Shown piece by piece: positions 11,032 to 22,796 of a stretch of 64,000 nucleotides of DNA. Origin of the DNA: Clarkia xantiana subsp. parviflora (lineage: Eukaryota; Streptophyta; Magnoliopsida; Myrtales; Onagraceae). The translations under genes and the position numbers were made by a program. The stretch covers positions 1,178,001 through 1,242,000 of the forward strand of contig JAPTYO010000017.1 of assembly GCA_036873135.1 (NCBI GenBank), written 5' to 3'. The notes under the pieces are model-generated. The model was not told the origin of the DNA and made no database searches. It was given only the letters and a program-made list of their open reading frames with translations. Positions within the stretch are counted from its first letter, which is position 1. Each line of letters begins with the position of its first letter.

Positions 11032-11347
11032 CCTTAGACCAATATATATATATATTTAGTTACAAAATATATCTTTAGGCTTAAAAAATATATATACTCC
11101 CCCTTAATTTAGGATGTTCAGAAAATTTAACCCCCAAGAATACTCAAAGTCGGTCGAACTACTTATTGGGTCACGCTTAGTGGACCTTAATCATTATAGT
11201 TAATGAGCAAGCCCAATAGAGCCCTAACCGAAATATAATTCGGCCAAGTCTTCTAATTTGCGTGACTTACTCTAATTAACTCACACCTCAATTGGGTTTG
11301 GGCAAGGGGCTACCATGAAGGACGGCCTAATTGTCCCAAATGTAAAA
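10487..11347 (-). repeat. D-type copia LTR (eroded)
   Basis: Shares with the D LTR at 15545 and the fragment at 11451 the order: start near gttggaa, 'cacaggtcct', 'ccttcgctccca', 'aactaaacctcatgg', 'agtagactaggg'. Downstream, 'tcacactcgcccgaatgggagggcgcc' from 11351 matches the purine tract and 3' region that follow the other copia 3' LTRs here, so this is probably a minus-strand 3' LTR. It contains a long TA microsatellite. Ends are approximate. Confidence 0.55.
10968..11028. repeat. (TA)n microsatellite
   Basis: Nearly pure AT dinucleotide run of about 60 bp inside the D-type LTR, with one 'tgtgta' interruption. Confidence 0.9.
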
Positions 11348-11450
11348 ATCTCACACTCGCCCGAATGGGAGGGCGCCTATTTACCTTTAACACAATTTCA
11401 TCGTCCTTACTTCTTTCCGCTTCATACGAGGTTAGCTCGTGTGACCGGTT

Positions 11451-11788
11451 TGTTGGAATAATAGATAACCGTAAAGAAAACTAATCGTTCTTGGCAAGAT
11501 TACCCCTCAGGTCCTGACTTGAAGAACTGTCCCTTTCTTGATCTTCTTGTTCCTTCGCTCCCAAGCGTTTTCAACAAGGTTGTTTCACAGCTCACTGACT
11601 GCGGTCCTTCAATCTCGCACTTTGTGGAAAGGAAAGCTCTATTCTCCATGAACTAAACCTCATGGTATGGGAGAAGTAGACTAGGGGTCTAGGTAATAGG
11701 GTTTCCTCTCTGAACTCTCTATTAGAAGTGTGAATGATTAATTACAAAAGCACACTAAAGGTAAGTACACTTCTAAATAGATCATCAA
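11451..11788 (-). repeat. Second D-type LTR fragment
   Basis: Begins tgttggaataatag and repeats the D LTR landmarks ('ggtcctgac', 'ccttcgctccca', 'aactaaacctcatgg', 'agtagactaggg'). It ends near 'gatcatca' before 'aactcccattc', which resembles the complement of a purine tract. It is shorter than the 10487 copy, so it is truncated or internally deleted. Confidence 0.5.
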
Positions 11789-14099
11789 ACTCCCATTCAT
11801 TATACATGATTGCATTGAAACAACGTCATACATGTTCAATTCATCATGAGATCTTCGAACACATCTATTGTATGTATTCCGATCTATTGGCTCAAACTTG
11901 AATGCCTTTTCAATTTTTTTTTCCTATTCTTGTGATGAGTCTTTCGGTGATATTTTTAATATTTCATCGATATGAATCACAAGCGTTAAACGATATGCTT
12001 CGTAATTGGCCTAGCCGAATTCGCAGCCTTTAGCAACGTCTTAAGGAATAACTTTAGTGTTACGAATTACATTTACGGGCATATTCTTCTACTTAAATGG
12101 TAGATAGTGCTTCATAGGTTTTTTTGTCACTTCACTGAATGATTTCACCACTAGTGAATGTAAAGCTCAAAACATATCTTTAGACAGATTTTTCACAGTT
12201 GTCTCTTGAAGAATCATCATCATTAAAGCTTACTAATTTTAAGCTCCAATTTTCATGATAGGAACGTGCGTATTAAAGAAAATATCATTCAATCATCAAT
12301 TAATTTGATTTACGGCTATATAATGTTTGTGACCAAAGTTCAACTAGTTAACTTGAGTTGTAACGTAACCGTGTAACAAATATGTAGTCTCATGTAAATC
12401 AATATCTACATGGACTCCAAGTGCGTTTCGTAACCACATACTTATATTTTGTTTACGGACCAGTCCCATTCTAGGATGCATTTGATTACTAAACTTCGCC
12501 AACCCATAATCAATTGATTCAGAGATTTGTCTTCTATGCTTAACCTTATCATCGTAGATGTATCAATTCTTTGAGAGAGTTACATTTGCCGCATTGCACA
12601 ATACTTAGCATTTCCATGATCGGAAAGTGCATAGCTACGTCCGTATTCATCATCTCATGATTTTAGTAAGTCAAGACCTAACCTCGTGCATATCATATTT
12701 ATTGTTTACCGCTTGTTATGATAACTTGTATATTTGTCAACATATACTATCAAGATCATGAATCTTAATTTGGATCTTCATCCAATTACCTAGGGATTTT
12801 CGTAGAATCTACGAATTCATTAGCGACGATTTCCTTGTGGAACATGAGATTTCATTGCGTCAAAGATTGATTACGAAGTTGGAGTGATCTTGGTGGAGGA
12901 AACCGAATTTGACATTCAATTTCCGAAAGAATAAATCCTTATGGTTTATTCCATGTAGATACCTTCATATTTCCTTCTCATGAAGGAAGATTGTGTTAAT
13001 ATTCATCTTATGCAATTCAAAATCTAAACAAGTTGTGATTATAGGAATCACTCGTATTTAATACGATGTGACGAGTGAGTTATTTCATCAAATAAAAACC
13101 CTATTCACTAATCAAAACCTAGTGTTACTTATTTGGTCTCTAAACATCACTATGTTGTCATCAGATGTAGTTTCACAACCAGAGCCCTCATAATCCTAAT
13201 GCCCTTAAATCTTCAATACATATCTACTTACCCACATATAAGGTTTAAGAAAACTAGATTCTATTTACCCACATATCTCCAGTAATTCATTCAGGTTAAT
13301 CCAAAAACCTTCTAGACAATAAGCAATTTCATTAATCGATACTTGTCTATTTGATCTAACACCAATCAATTCACAAATGTCTGGGACTTGATCATAAATA
13401 GAAATTTCTATCTCAAATTGGAAGAGTTAGAAATATTCAAATTTTCATTCTTTTGTCGTGGCGAGACTACTCCCACTGGACATCAAGATGTTTTAGACTC
13501 CCACTGATCTAAGAGAAATTACTCATATTCGCTTGTGGGGCCCTATATAATCTGATCACTAATGCCTAGAGAGTGTATGTGCACAACATATATCTCATAG
13601 CACATGTTTAGATTTACAATTCACTGCGAATTTTTTAATCAATAATTCTTGGATTGTACCAGCAAACTGTGTATTCAACATTGCACGTAAACGGCGTCTA
13701 GTAATTTGGTTTGGTTCGGTCCAGAACAACAAGCATATCGATATTACCTAGATCTACCGGGGTTTAACAGCTAAAATTTTAAATTTATCATCGAATTCAG
13801 TCACAATTTTATCTATCCCAATCGGAGTATCCAGGATCTATTTATATAAGACTTTCTTCTAGTATCAATTTCTAATAGATTTATGTCACCTAGTCTTGGA
13901 TATTCAGTCTGAAAGAATACATCACGTGATTCATTTAACTCTCCCACTCAATTTAAGCTTCTTAAAATACGTATTCATACAAGGATTTAGTGTATCTAAT
14001 GAAGAAATTCTATCATCCTTGATCATCTAATTTTCTTGAACAACTGTTAGGTTTTTACGTAAAGGTCCTATGTCCTTTTGGACTTAGGTTGGATTGTTT
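11789..14099. other. 2.3 kb unassigned decayed internal region
   Basis: AT-rich with many stops in all frames. I see no RT, RNase H or integrase motif. Two 'ctcccactg' motifs at 13468-13505 resemble the linker between integrase and RT of the copia families here. The best coding-like stretch is minus 12347-12562: 72 codons without stops, containing RRQISESIDYGL and MWLRNALGVHVDID, which I do not recognise. It may be the body of the D-type element or an older insertion. Confidence 0.45.
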
Positions 14100-14463
14100 T
14101 GTTAGCATAAGGTGATAGGGAGCCGTAATTGGTAGCATGTTATTATGTATGTGTTACCTAAGACAAATGGGTAAATGTCACATTAGGGTAATTGGGCTAG
14201 ACCCAAATCTCAATTGACATGAGAGGCCCACAATTGGGCCTCCCACATACTAGGTCCGGCCGAATTTTTTAATGGAGGGCAAAGTGGACTTTTTTCCACT
14301 TTGCTCCGCCTATATAAATGAGAGAGTTAAGGGTTTTTCATAAGTGATTAACAACTCCACATTAGAGTGACTTAGAGAGAAAATCCCTCCTCCCATTCTC
14401 CTAGTTCGGCCGAACCTCTCTACTCACCAAGGGTGTGCCAATTTACTTTATAAGCAAACACTC
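14100..14463 (+). repeat. Truncated family-A LTR
   Basis: Starts tgttagcataagg and follows the family-A LTR through the paired hairpins (14223-14242 and 14280-14303), the 'cctatataaatg' TATA region and 'accaagggtgtgccaatt'. It stops at 'gcaaacactccg', losing the last ~230 bp. The right border falls directly on the D gag fragment. Confidence 0.8.
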
Positions 14464-14667
14464 CGAACCTCCCACGTGTACAGCTTCCTCAAGATTACCC
14501 TCAGGTCTCACTTGTACGGCGATTAGGTGGATTCCATATTTTAGTTCATCAATGACCATACGTGCTAGCACGTGCCATATCTTATAATTCTCTCCATTCA
14601 ATGTGATATTGTTACTCAGCATAACGATGACATTGCTTGTAGCAGCCATACTCAACCACACTAACAA
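14464..14667 (-). pseudogene. Copia gag start of element D (truncated)
   Basis: An ATG at 14667 starts MAATSNVIVMLSNN followed by LNGENYKIW, the conserved opening of plant Ty1/copia gag (L-x-G-x-N-Y-x-x-W). About 65 residues remain before the frame runs into the family-A LTR fragment. It lies 865 bp below the D primer site, a plausible leader length. The particle-forming part is absent. Confidence 0.7.
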
Positions 14668-15531
14668 TTTTGTGTTTTTATTTAAGCCCGCGAGTTAAAA
14701 TATTAAAACAAATAACTGCATGCATAAACACACATATAGTCTTAAACATGCTCAATTCTAGTGCGCAAGTTATTCATTGAAATTTATCAGCACTAAACAT
14801 AATCTCTACGCAACATGAATTATACAAACTTCATAATAAAGTAGAAATCAACATCAATTAATTTCAGCCTTGACTTTAATATACCTAATAAAATTCGATT
14901 TTAGCCCCAAATAGGTTTTTCTTCAAACCCCCTAGATTACTTCCAACACAAGTAACGAGCTTTTTAGGTAAAGACTCAATCTTTATCGCTTAAATGCAAT
15001 TAAGATTAAATCTATTTAGTCAGGTGGGGTACAAGATTCAATATTTCAATTAAATCACTATTCAATTTATTACGTAAAATCTGATAACCATTTCATTCTA
15101 GGGTTTCCTCTACAATTCCCTAATTTTAATTATCAAGCTTCATCTTTTAAGTTGGGGTTCTATAGTTATTAGTGTTTTGGATTGGGCTTACACTAGATCA
15201 CCCATTAATCACGGCATCTTACGACGGCTTTCTTAGTGGCTAGGCCACCGGTAGAGCAACGACAATGCAAGACGGCGGTGCGACGGGGAGGTCGCAGCCG
15301 GGCAGATGATGCCGCTTTTCCCGGGTGACGACTCTGGGTGGATGCTCTCTCAGCCCAACGCGACGGAAAATCTACTATGGGTGGTGATTCCGTCTGCGTC
15401 ATGGTCGTTCCAGTGAGGCCTCGACGACCACGGAGAGGACTTTCTCCGCCTAGGGCGATGGCCGTAGTGAAGGCGTGATTAATCCTAAAATCAAACTTAC
15501 CAATCTACAAACCGTTACTACAACATTACTA
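14668..15531 (-). other. 5' leader of element D
   Basis: Noncoding stretch between the D primer site and gag. Most is AT-rich. 15200-15480 is a sharply GC-rich block without a motif I can name. Confidence 0.55.
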
Positions 15532-15543
15532 GCTCTGATACCA
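15532..15543 (-). other. Primer-binding site of element D
   Basis: The minus strand reads TGGTATCAGAGC, the standard plant copia site complementary to initiator tRNA-Met, next to the LTR end. Confidence 0.9.
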
Positions 15544-15544
15544 T

Positions 15545-16130
15545 TGTTTGAAATAACATAGGATAATCACAACTCTACTAGTAGTTCATAGAAAAGAAAA
15601 CTTACAAGTGAATGCGAGATTAGCCTCATAGGTCCTTTGGCAATGTCCTCTTTCTCCAGGATCCTAAATGTTGGTTGTATCGTTGCTTGCCGGACCGGGT
15701 CCCCCAATCTTGCTCTTGACACATAGAGGGATAGGTCTTCTCCGATTATACCTGACGGAAGGGAGGGATGGTCTAGGGGTTTATTAGGGGATAGACATCT
15801 CTCTTCTCACTATTAGTTGTGTGGAGGAATAGTTTGTACACCAAGGAATATACACAATGAATGTTAGTCGAAACACCCTATTAATAGGGGGAAGATGTGA
15901 CTTGTTTCCAGTTAAGTAATCTCTTAAATATTGACAATGTATATATTTAATTTTCTTTATAGATATATTTAATCTACTACGATTATATATATTCCCTATA
16001 AATTAAATCCAATATATTCAAAAAATATATTATTTCCTTGTAGATAGATATTATCATTAATGATGCATATATTATTTCACACAATAGAATATAATATATT
16101 GGATTACTAAATCTAACTCTAGGTATAATA
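15545..16130 (-). repeat. 5' LTR of element D, first part
   Basis: Begins tgtttgaaataac next to the primer site and shares landmarks with the D-type LTRs at 10487 and 11451. Interrupted at 16130 by element F. The five bases taata (16126-16130) are the left target duplication. The LTR resumes at 37633. Confidence 0.75.
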
Positions 16131-16717
16131 TGATAGCATATGGTAATTGGGCGCCATAAATGGAAGCCCATTAATATGTATATGTTACCTAAGAAATTGG
16201 GTAAATGTCATTAGGGAAATTGAGCTTGACCTAAATCCCAATTGACATGAGAGGCCCAAAATTGGGCCTCCTTTATGCATATAGACCAGTCGAACTTGAC
16301 AAGGGGCAAAGTGGACTTTTGTCCACTTTGCTCCTCCTATAAATAAGGGGTGTTAGGGTTTTTATTAGGGTAATTTAAGTGGTGATTTGAGAGAAAAAAA
16401 ACCCTCCTCCCCTATATACCTACTTCGGCCGAGCCCACCTAGACACCAAGGGTGTGCCAATTTGCTTTGAGCAAACACTCAGGAGATCCGCCCCTGCCAA
16501 GAATCGATTAGAGGCTTTACTGTGGAGTTAATACCGCGTAGGGCTTCCTTAACATGAACCTCTATGGTTTCCGTCCGGTGGATCGTGAATTCCCTCAGCA
16601 AGATCCTGGGACTACGGAAAAGGTTTAAGGTATGTGCACATCTTTCGCTGCGTAATTCTTATTACAAGCATGTACCTGTTTTTATGTTTCCGTACTAATA
16701 TGCCCCGTAATCAAACA
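16131..16717 (+). repeat. F 5' LTR (family A)
   Basis: Starts tgatagcatatgg and ends gtaatcaaaca. Two hairpins (16251-16270, 16307-16330) lie upstream of TATAAATA at 16338-16345. A mutated primer site, tggttacagaat, follows from 16719. Confidence 0.93.
16251..16345 (+). promoter_or_regulatory. Core promoter of F 5' LTR with two hairpins
   Basis: gaggccca / tgggcctc are 8 bp inverted arms with a 4 base loop. They contain two divergent TGGGCC 'site II' motifs, which in plants are bound by TCP factors. caaagtggac / gtccactttg are perfect 10 bp arms with a TTTT loop ending 8 bases before TATAAATA. Both are retained in the other family-A LTRs. Binding is inference. Confidence 0.65.
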
Positions 16718-16718
16718 A

Positions 16719-18560
16719 TGGTTACAGAATCTTTGTTAGGAGTTCATGATTTTGATAAATTGATGTTCTTGAAAATTTAAAATTTTGGCCAAAATTTTAA
16801 GAAGTGAAAGTTTAAAAAATTTCGAATTTTTCATGTTAATGATGCCGAAATTTTCATGATGTTCTTTGTAAAATTTGATGTTCATGATCTTCAAGAAAGA
16901 GGTGACTTTTATCAAAATCAAACATTGGATTGTAGATCTTATGAAAATTTGATCTTGAATTTTGACCAGTTGTTTCCAATTTGGTGTTAGTTTCGGCCTA
17001 GAAATACAAGGTGAAATTTTTATTTCTTAGTCAACAAGAACAATAATTTTCGGCCGAACAAATAAAATATTGTTTACCATATTTTAATTTTTATTAAAGG
17101 TAACAATATTTCTATAATTGGAAATATATGAATAGGTTCACATTAATATATATAAATATATATAACTATCAATATATCTAGCTAATTTATAGGGATAAAG
17201 ATATTGTTGATAGATTTAGTTACCTAAAAAATTAAGAAAGAATATTGTGATTTATTTATTTCCCTATTAAAGATATTGACATTAAATAATATATATATAT
17301 ATATATATATATATGCCGAAATTTATATATACATATATATATTGTTGATTGATTTTGTCTTAAAGATAGAATCTTGGCAATAAATCTGTATATATTTATT
17401 ATGTGCTGAATTATATATATATGCAATATTAGAAATTATTTTACATAGTTAATAATTCTTGGAGGCTAAGTTAAGTTTTTAGTTGACTTTAAAACACTAC
17501 TTAGCCCACAAGATTATTTCGTCCGAACCCTATGGTTTAATGGGCTGGTCTAATTTGCAAAATCAGATAGGATTAAAACCAAACTGGATTTTCTTAATTG
17601 GTTCGACCTAGCCGGGTTGGATAGAACCGGGGTAACTAAGTGGACCTAACCGAACCGGTTTTGAGTGTTGAATCGAATCGAACCCTATTTTATTGGACCG
17701 GTTCGGACTGAACTAGATTTTGAAAATAAAATCGGACCGAACCAGATTTACTGGACCCAAACTGAAATTACTGAACTGAACCGAATTTTCAAAAACAAAT
17801 TCAAGTCAATTAATAAAATGGGATGGTCAAGTTTTAATATCCAAATGTTTTCGAACTTTAAATAGTCTACACATTTCTCAAAGGTTTAAAGCTTTCATGT
17901 TTTGATTAAACCTTAATGCCTAGTTTCGATTATGGGGATGGATCTTTGAAATGCATAATTTAGGGACTGGATTAATTAGAGGGCTGGATTGCAATTGTTT
18001 ACTTTATGTCACATATATTTATTAGAACTGTTGTATTGACTATGTCAAGCTAGTTGGATGTTAGGGGCAGAGCCCAGGATAAATATATGGTTTACGCACT
18101 TGGACAGACATGTTGTAATGGTTTCGATTGCCTAGGATTCATGTCAAAAAACACGCATGATTAATTGTAAGCATGAATTACAATTCAGCCCATAATGATT
18201 AAAATGATTTCAAAACAAAAGCCAGTCGCCAGATATGCATGTTTGATGTGGAAGTTTCATGTATGATACGTATGTTTGAATGTTGAGGATGTAACTGCAT
18301 GTGATAGTTACTTGGAAACTAGAATTATGTATATGCTAGCATGAGTTCCTCGGAACAATAGACGCATGGCGCGTATGCATGATGTGTGGTTTGGTTGATG
18401 AATTTGGTATTCTATGATAATTTAGTTGTGAAGTAGAATTGTATATTCATGCGTAAGTTCATCAAAACATTTTTCATATACAAAAGGGCCTTGGGAAAGC
18501 CAAGATCGGGTATGCTTATTTTAAAATTCCCATTCCGGTAATATGCGAATAAAACCGTTT
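16719..18560 (+). other. F 5' leader
   Basis: Noncoding. Contains a TA microsatellite at 17285-17315 and a stretch (about 17570-17790) dense in 'accggttcgg / aaccgaacc' motifs. Comparable stretches occur in the leaders of C (60060-60380) and B (61472-61780). Confidence 0.6.
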
Positions 18561-18599
18561 AAGAAACTTATCTATTTGATTGAAGACGACGGTAATGTG

Positions 18600-19440
18600 A
18601 ACTCTTTCACGAACCCCCTTCCCTCGGTTTACTGGCGGTCGGTTGGTTAAGATGGCTGAGGAATCATTATTTGTCGTATTCCATCTTAATAGATATCCGA
18701 TGTATGCAATTCTTTCTCTAGATGTTATTGTCTCCTTGATTGTTCTTGATTATCAATATGTTAGTTTTCGTGGCTGGGTCAGTACGCTTCTATGAACCTC
18801 GCAATCTGGATGGTATGAATTATGATGAACAGAAAGACTGTGTTGAGGATCTCCTCATTGCTGCGGATGTTGATGAGCGAATCAATATGAAAGCAAAAAG
18901 GATCGAGACAGACGAATATGGAAAGCCATACCCCTACAACAGCAAGAAAAGTTTGAGGAAAGATCGGACAGCACGATAATTTATTTACTTGAAACCGTTA
19001 GTTTAATTGGAGGAAGAGTTTATGGAGAGCAACGCATAGCATCTTTGGTGTTTCATTCGCATTCGTTACGTTGGAGGGAAGGCCGCTGAAGCGAAAGACC
19101 TCATGGAAGAATACTATTGTATTCTATGCAGTGATGACGGTGTTATAATCGCTCATGATACTGCTAACGAAGTAGGCGTATGGACAAGACCTCGGAAAGT
19201 AATGAAGATATTTCCTCTTTCATGGTTTGCCAACGATAATGGACTCACACTTCTAATCACATCGATTAAGACGATCGTGGATCTGTACGAGGCCAAATAT
19301 GAGGAAGGAAACACCTTCAAAGAACCCGAGACAACCGATGACAGATTCGATGGTCTTCGGAAATGCTTGGCTAACCCCATCAATAAAGGGTCTAAACATT
19401 GATCTGGTGCAACCCACCGTCGATTCAAGTGCCATAAAGG
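18600..19440 (+). pseudogene. Copia gag remnant of F
   Basis: Two pieces are clear: PRNLDGMNYDEQKDCVEDLL (18790-18860 region) and FPLSWFANDNGLTLLITSIK (19213-19275 region). They align with the gag of C (58488-59150). Motifs L-D-G-x-N-Y and KDRTAR fit copia gag of the UBN2 type. Several stops and frame changes separate them. RFKCHKG near 19430 may be the start of a zinc knuckle. Confidence 0.6.
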
Positions 19441-20048
19441 TACGCCTCATTTGTCACACATACATAGAACTAAAATATGTTTTATCTGGTGCAGGACATC
19501 AGATCAAAATTCACTTGTGAATTCTTTTCAGGTGAAATGCTTAGCTTGGTTGTGACTGCTTGTATATCTTGCCTTCATTATAGCTTCAAACTATGATCAT
19601 AGACCTTATTATTGGTGTTGATGGATTTCCTATTCGTTTGATTAATGTTTGAATTTTTGGATTGATTAAGATTCAGATTTATTAAATAAAGTAGTTTTCG
19701 TTCGTTTCGAAACGAGATCTACTTGTCAAAATTAATTGGCCCAATTAAACTGGATCGATCCAAAACGAAATTGAAACCCAAAATATCCGCCAAATGTAAT
19801 TATTCGGATCAAACATGACACACACTCTCCTTCATCTAATATCGTGAAATATCGAAATACCATTAGTATTCATCGATTGCGTAGTTCTAAGAGCGAACCG
19901 ATTTATCTCTTTCTTACTTGTTAGTACTCCATTATATGTAAATTCCGTAATGATGAACATGTGTGAAACCGATTGGATTATATTAAATTAAATTTTGGAA
20001 ACGAAACGATTTATACTATGGGTTGAACCTGGAATAGGCACCACAGGC
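19441..20048 (+). other. F internal sequence left of O
   Basis: No readable frame. Aligns with 48196-47650 (reversed) in C, including the 'ggaaacgaaacgattt' stretch near 20000, which shows that O broke a continuous F sequence. Ends with the target duplication caggc (20044-20048). Confidence 0.6.
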
Positions 20049-21048
20049 TGTCAGACCTAAATCTAACCTACGGCGGATTACGTTTTGAAAACGTGCAATT
20101 TTGAAAGAGTCGCCACTAGTTAATTGTAAGGCTAACTAGAATCCTAAATTACCTAAGCGAATAATGGATTAAACACCTAGGTATAGAATCGGTCTACGAT
20201 CAGAAGTTTGAGTTCGGGGGTTCTATTACGAATTAAAAATATAATTTTTGATTACTCCCTTTCGGTGGTGGCGAACCGGATGGTCGGCTGGAGCACCGGT
20301 CGGAATCGGCCTTGTGGTTGCTTTTCTAATCAACTGAGGCGGTCAGTGCTGGCGTGCGGAGCTCCGGCGACAGGTGGGCTCGGTAGGGCGTGGCCGGGAC
20401 GACAGCAGCTAACGGCAGGACCTGGTCAGCGTGGTGGTTGGTTGGACGACGGGCCAGGCAGGGCGAGGTAGCGCGCAGAGAACGAGCGGCGTCTTGGGGC
20501 GGCGGCACGGACGGCGGTGGCCTGGTCATCGTCGGGGGAGGATGTGGCCGGATGAGCAGAATTTTTTTTTTTTTTTTAAATAAAGCACAAAAGGACAAAA
20601 TTCGCAAGGATCTCAAGGAAAGTAGTTCTATTGTTTTCTGGTGTGTTTTCTGTGTGTTACAATGTAAACCTAGACCCCTATTTATACTAAAAACCTAGTC
20701 TAGATTACAAATAAAATTTAAATAAAAAATGCTAACAGATAATTATTCTAGAGAATATTCCTAAGGATATTTATCTTTACAGATAATTATTTTTTTGAAT
20801 AAAAAATAATATCTGGAGATAAATATATTACAGATAATTTTCTAAAATAAAAAAAAACTAATTATTATATATATATTTTTAAAAAATTCCGAAAATTTTA
20901 AATAAATTCGAAATAATTTAAAATATATTTATAATAATTTCCGTAATCTGCCCTTGAGCATTTTTGGAGACTTTGTGGCTTGACGCGTCCGGAATTTGAC
21001 GTATCATGTGTAACGTCGTTACGTCCGGGTCAAAATCGAGTGTTTACA
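20049..21048 (-). repeat. O 3' LTR (internally deleted)
   Basis: 1000 bp against 1445 bp for the 5' LTR. The missing part corresponds to 32032-32469. The LTR has a GC-rich block at 20262-20550 next to an AT-rich half with poly-T runs. Confidence 0.93.
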
Positions 21049-21062
21049 GTTTGCCCCTCTTT
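21049..21062 (-). other. O polypurine tract
   Basis: The minus strand reads AAAGAGGGGCAAAC immediately before the 3' LTR, the expected place for plus-strand priming. Confidence 0.8.
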
Positions 21063-21227
21063 GGACGGACTCCTGTAGAACGTGTTCGAAGGGGTTTGTC
21101 CAAAAACGAGGAAACACTGATTTTGACCAGAAAGTATATTCTCTTCCAATTCTTCAAAGTCTTCAAGGTGGCTCATATGCTTATTCTGGTGCGGAAAGTT
21201 AAAACCTCTGTCGGCGGGACGCCTGTT

Positions 21228-21870
21228 AGCGGTGCCTCCATTAGCGATGCAGAAAGTAAAGCCTCCAGTGGCGGTGCGGAAAAGTAAAGAGCCTCCAGTG
21301 GCGGTGCGGAAAAGTAAAGAGCCTCCAGTGGCGGTGCGGAAAGTAAAGCCTCTAGTGGCGTGCAGAAAAGTAAAGCCTCCAGTGGCGTGCGGGAAAGTAA
21401 AGCCTCCAGTGGCGTGCGGGAAAGTAAAGCCTCCAGTGGCGTGCAGAAAAGTATAGCCTCCAGTGGCGTGCGAAAAAGTAAAGCCTCCAGTGGCGTGCGG
21501 AAAAGTAAAGCCTCCAGTGGCGTGAGGGAAAGTAAAGCCTCCAGTGGCGTGCAGAAAAGTAAAGCCTCCAATGGCGTGCGGAAAAGTAAAGCCTCCAGTG
21601 GCGTGCGGAAAAGTAAAGCCTCCAGTGGCGTGCGGAAAAGTAAAGCCTCCAGTGGCGTGCGGAAAAGTAAAACCTCCAGTGGCGTGCGGAAAAGTAAAGC
21701 CTCCAGTGGCTTGCGGAAAAGTAAAATCTCAATCGATGATGCCTCCAGTGGCGTGCGACAAGGAAAAGCCTATAGTGGTGTCTGTCGGAGAAGAGCCTCT
21801 AATGGCGTATGTCGAAGAAATGCCTCTAGTGGCGTCCGTAGGATAAGGGCCTCGAGTGGCTTGATGACTT
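21228..21870. repeat. 27 bp minisatellite in O 3' region
   Basis: About 23 copies of gcctccagtggcgtgcggaa + aagtaaa. The first copies are longer by a 'g' in ggcggtgcgg, and the last copies are diverged. As 27 is a multiple of three, both strands stay open for over 100 codons. This is repeat geometry, not evidence of a protein. Ogre/Tat 3' regions are known sources of such arrays. Confidence 0.92.
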
Positions 21871-21879
21871 GAATGCATG

Positions 21880-22790
21880 TCCCTAATTTTTGCCTAATCT
21901 GCGCATGACGCGACAGCTTAGCGGGATCTTTTTTTTTTTTTTTTTAATCTCTCATATTCTCTCCTTTTGCCACGGTCAGAATTTTAGACCGTGCCCCTCG
22001 GTTTTCCTGATTTTCGCATTGATTGCCCTTTGGGGTTTTCATTCCATCGGGACTTTATTTTCTCTCGTTTTGCCATGATTGCAATTTCTGAATTCGCTAT
22101 CATGCCCCTCATTTCCTAATTTTGCCTAGGCTGCCCTTTCGGGTTTTCAACCTAACGGAAGCACTCTTTTTGATAGCCGATTAAACGGTGGCTGTGACCC
22201 GAACTTTATTTCCCGTCTTGATGCGAGAGTGTTTGTAGCCATTTGGAGGGTGGTTGTGACCCTTTCTTCACCGTCTTCAATGCGCGAGCTCTTTTGATTT
22301 GTAACCATTTGGAGGGTGGCTGTGGCCCTTTATTTTGTAGTCATTTTAGGGACGACTGTGACCCTTTTTTATTTTCCCGCCCTTACAGGATTCGCAGGGT
22401 CAGTCTTTTATCTTTGGCCGTTTGGAGGGTTGCTGTAGCCCTTTCACTTATTCTACGCTTTTGATGTTGCGGGAGCGCTCTTTATATGTAACCATTTGAA
22501 GGGTGGTTGTGGCCCTTTATTTTGTAGTCGTTTTAGGGACGACTGTGGCCCTTTTAAGAATGCAGTTTGAAAATCCCAGGTAAGTAGCTCAGGATGCGCT
22601 ATGAAGCTTGTCGTCATTGCTACTTAGAGCCCTGGTTTTTTTTTTTCAACTCTCCTTTTACCATGATTGTCCTTTCAGATTTTCAATCACGCCTCTCATC
22701 CCTAATTTTTGCCTATGTCGCCTTTACCGGTTTTCGACCTAGCGGGATTTTTTTTTTTTTTTTTTTTTTTAACTTTACATGGAAAAACTG
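21880..22790. repeat. O 3' region: diverged repeats with poly-T tracts
   Basis: Two kinds of unit. One runs 'cctaatttttgcct ... ttttcgacctagcggga' followed by T15-T20 (21925, 22750). The other alternates 'accatttggagggtggctgtg' with 'gtagtcattttagggacgac' between 22195 and 22555. No gene seen. Confidence 0.7.
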
Positions 22791-22796
22791 CCCTTT

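Noticed and set aside
13440..13560. Copia integrase-RT linker in the dark region
   Set aside because: Only two short 'ctcccactg' motifs match; RT and RNase H signatures do not follow.
18740..19402. Captured host gene in F, as the frames lack obvious pol motifs
   Set aside because: Alignment with C shows L-D-G-x-N-Y and the KDxTA...IYSSL...EIQ block of copia gag. An apparent intron near 19441-19547 is not needed.
21173..21872. Repeat proteins on both strands of the 27 bp array
   Set aside because: Open frames follow from a period divisible by three, with no start context or conserved domain.
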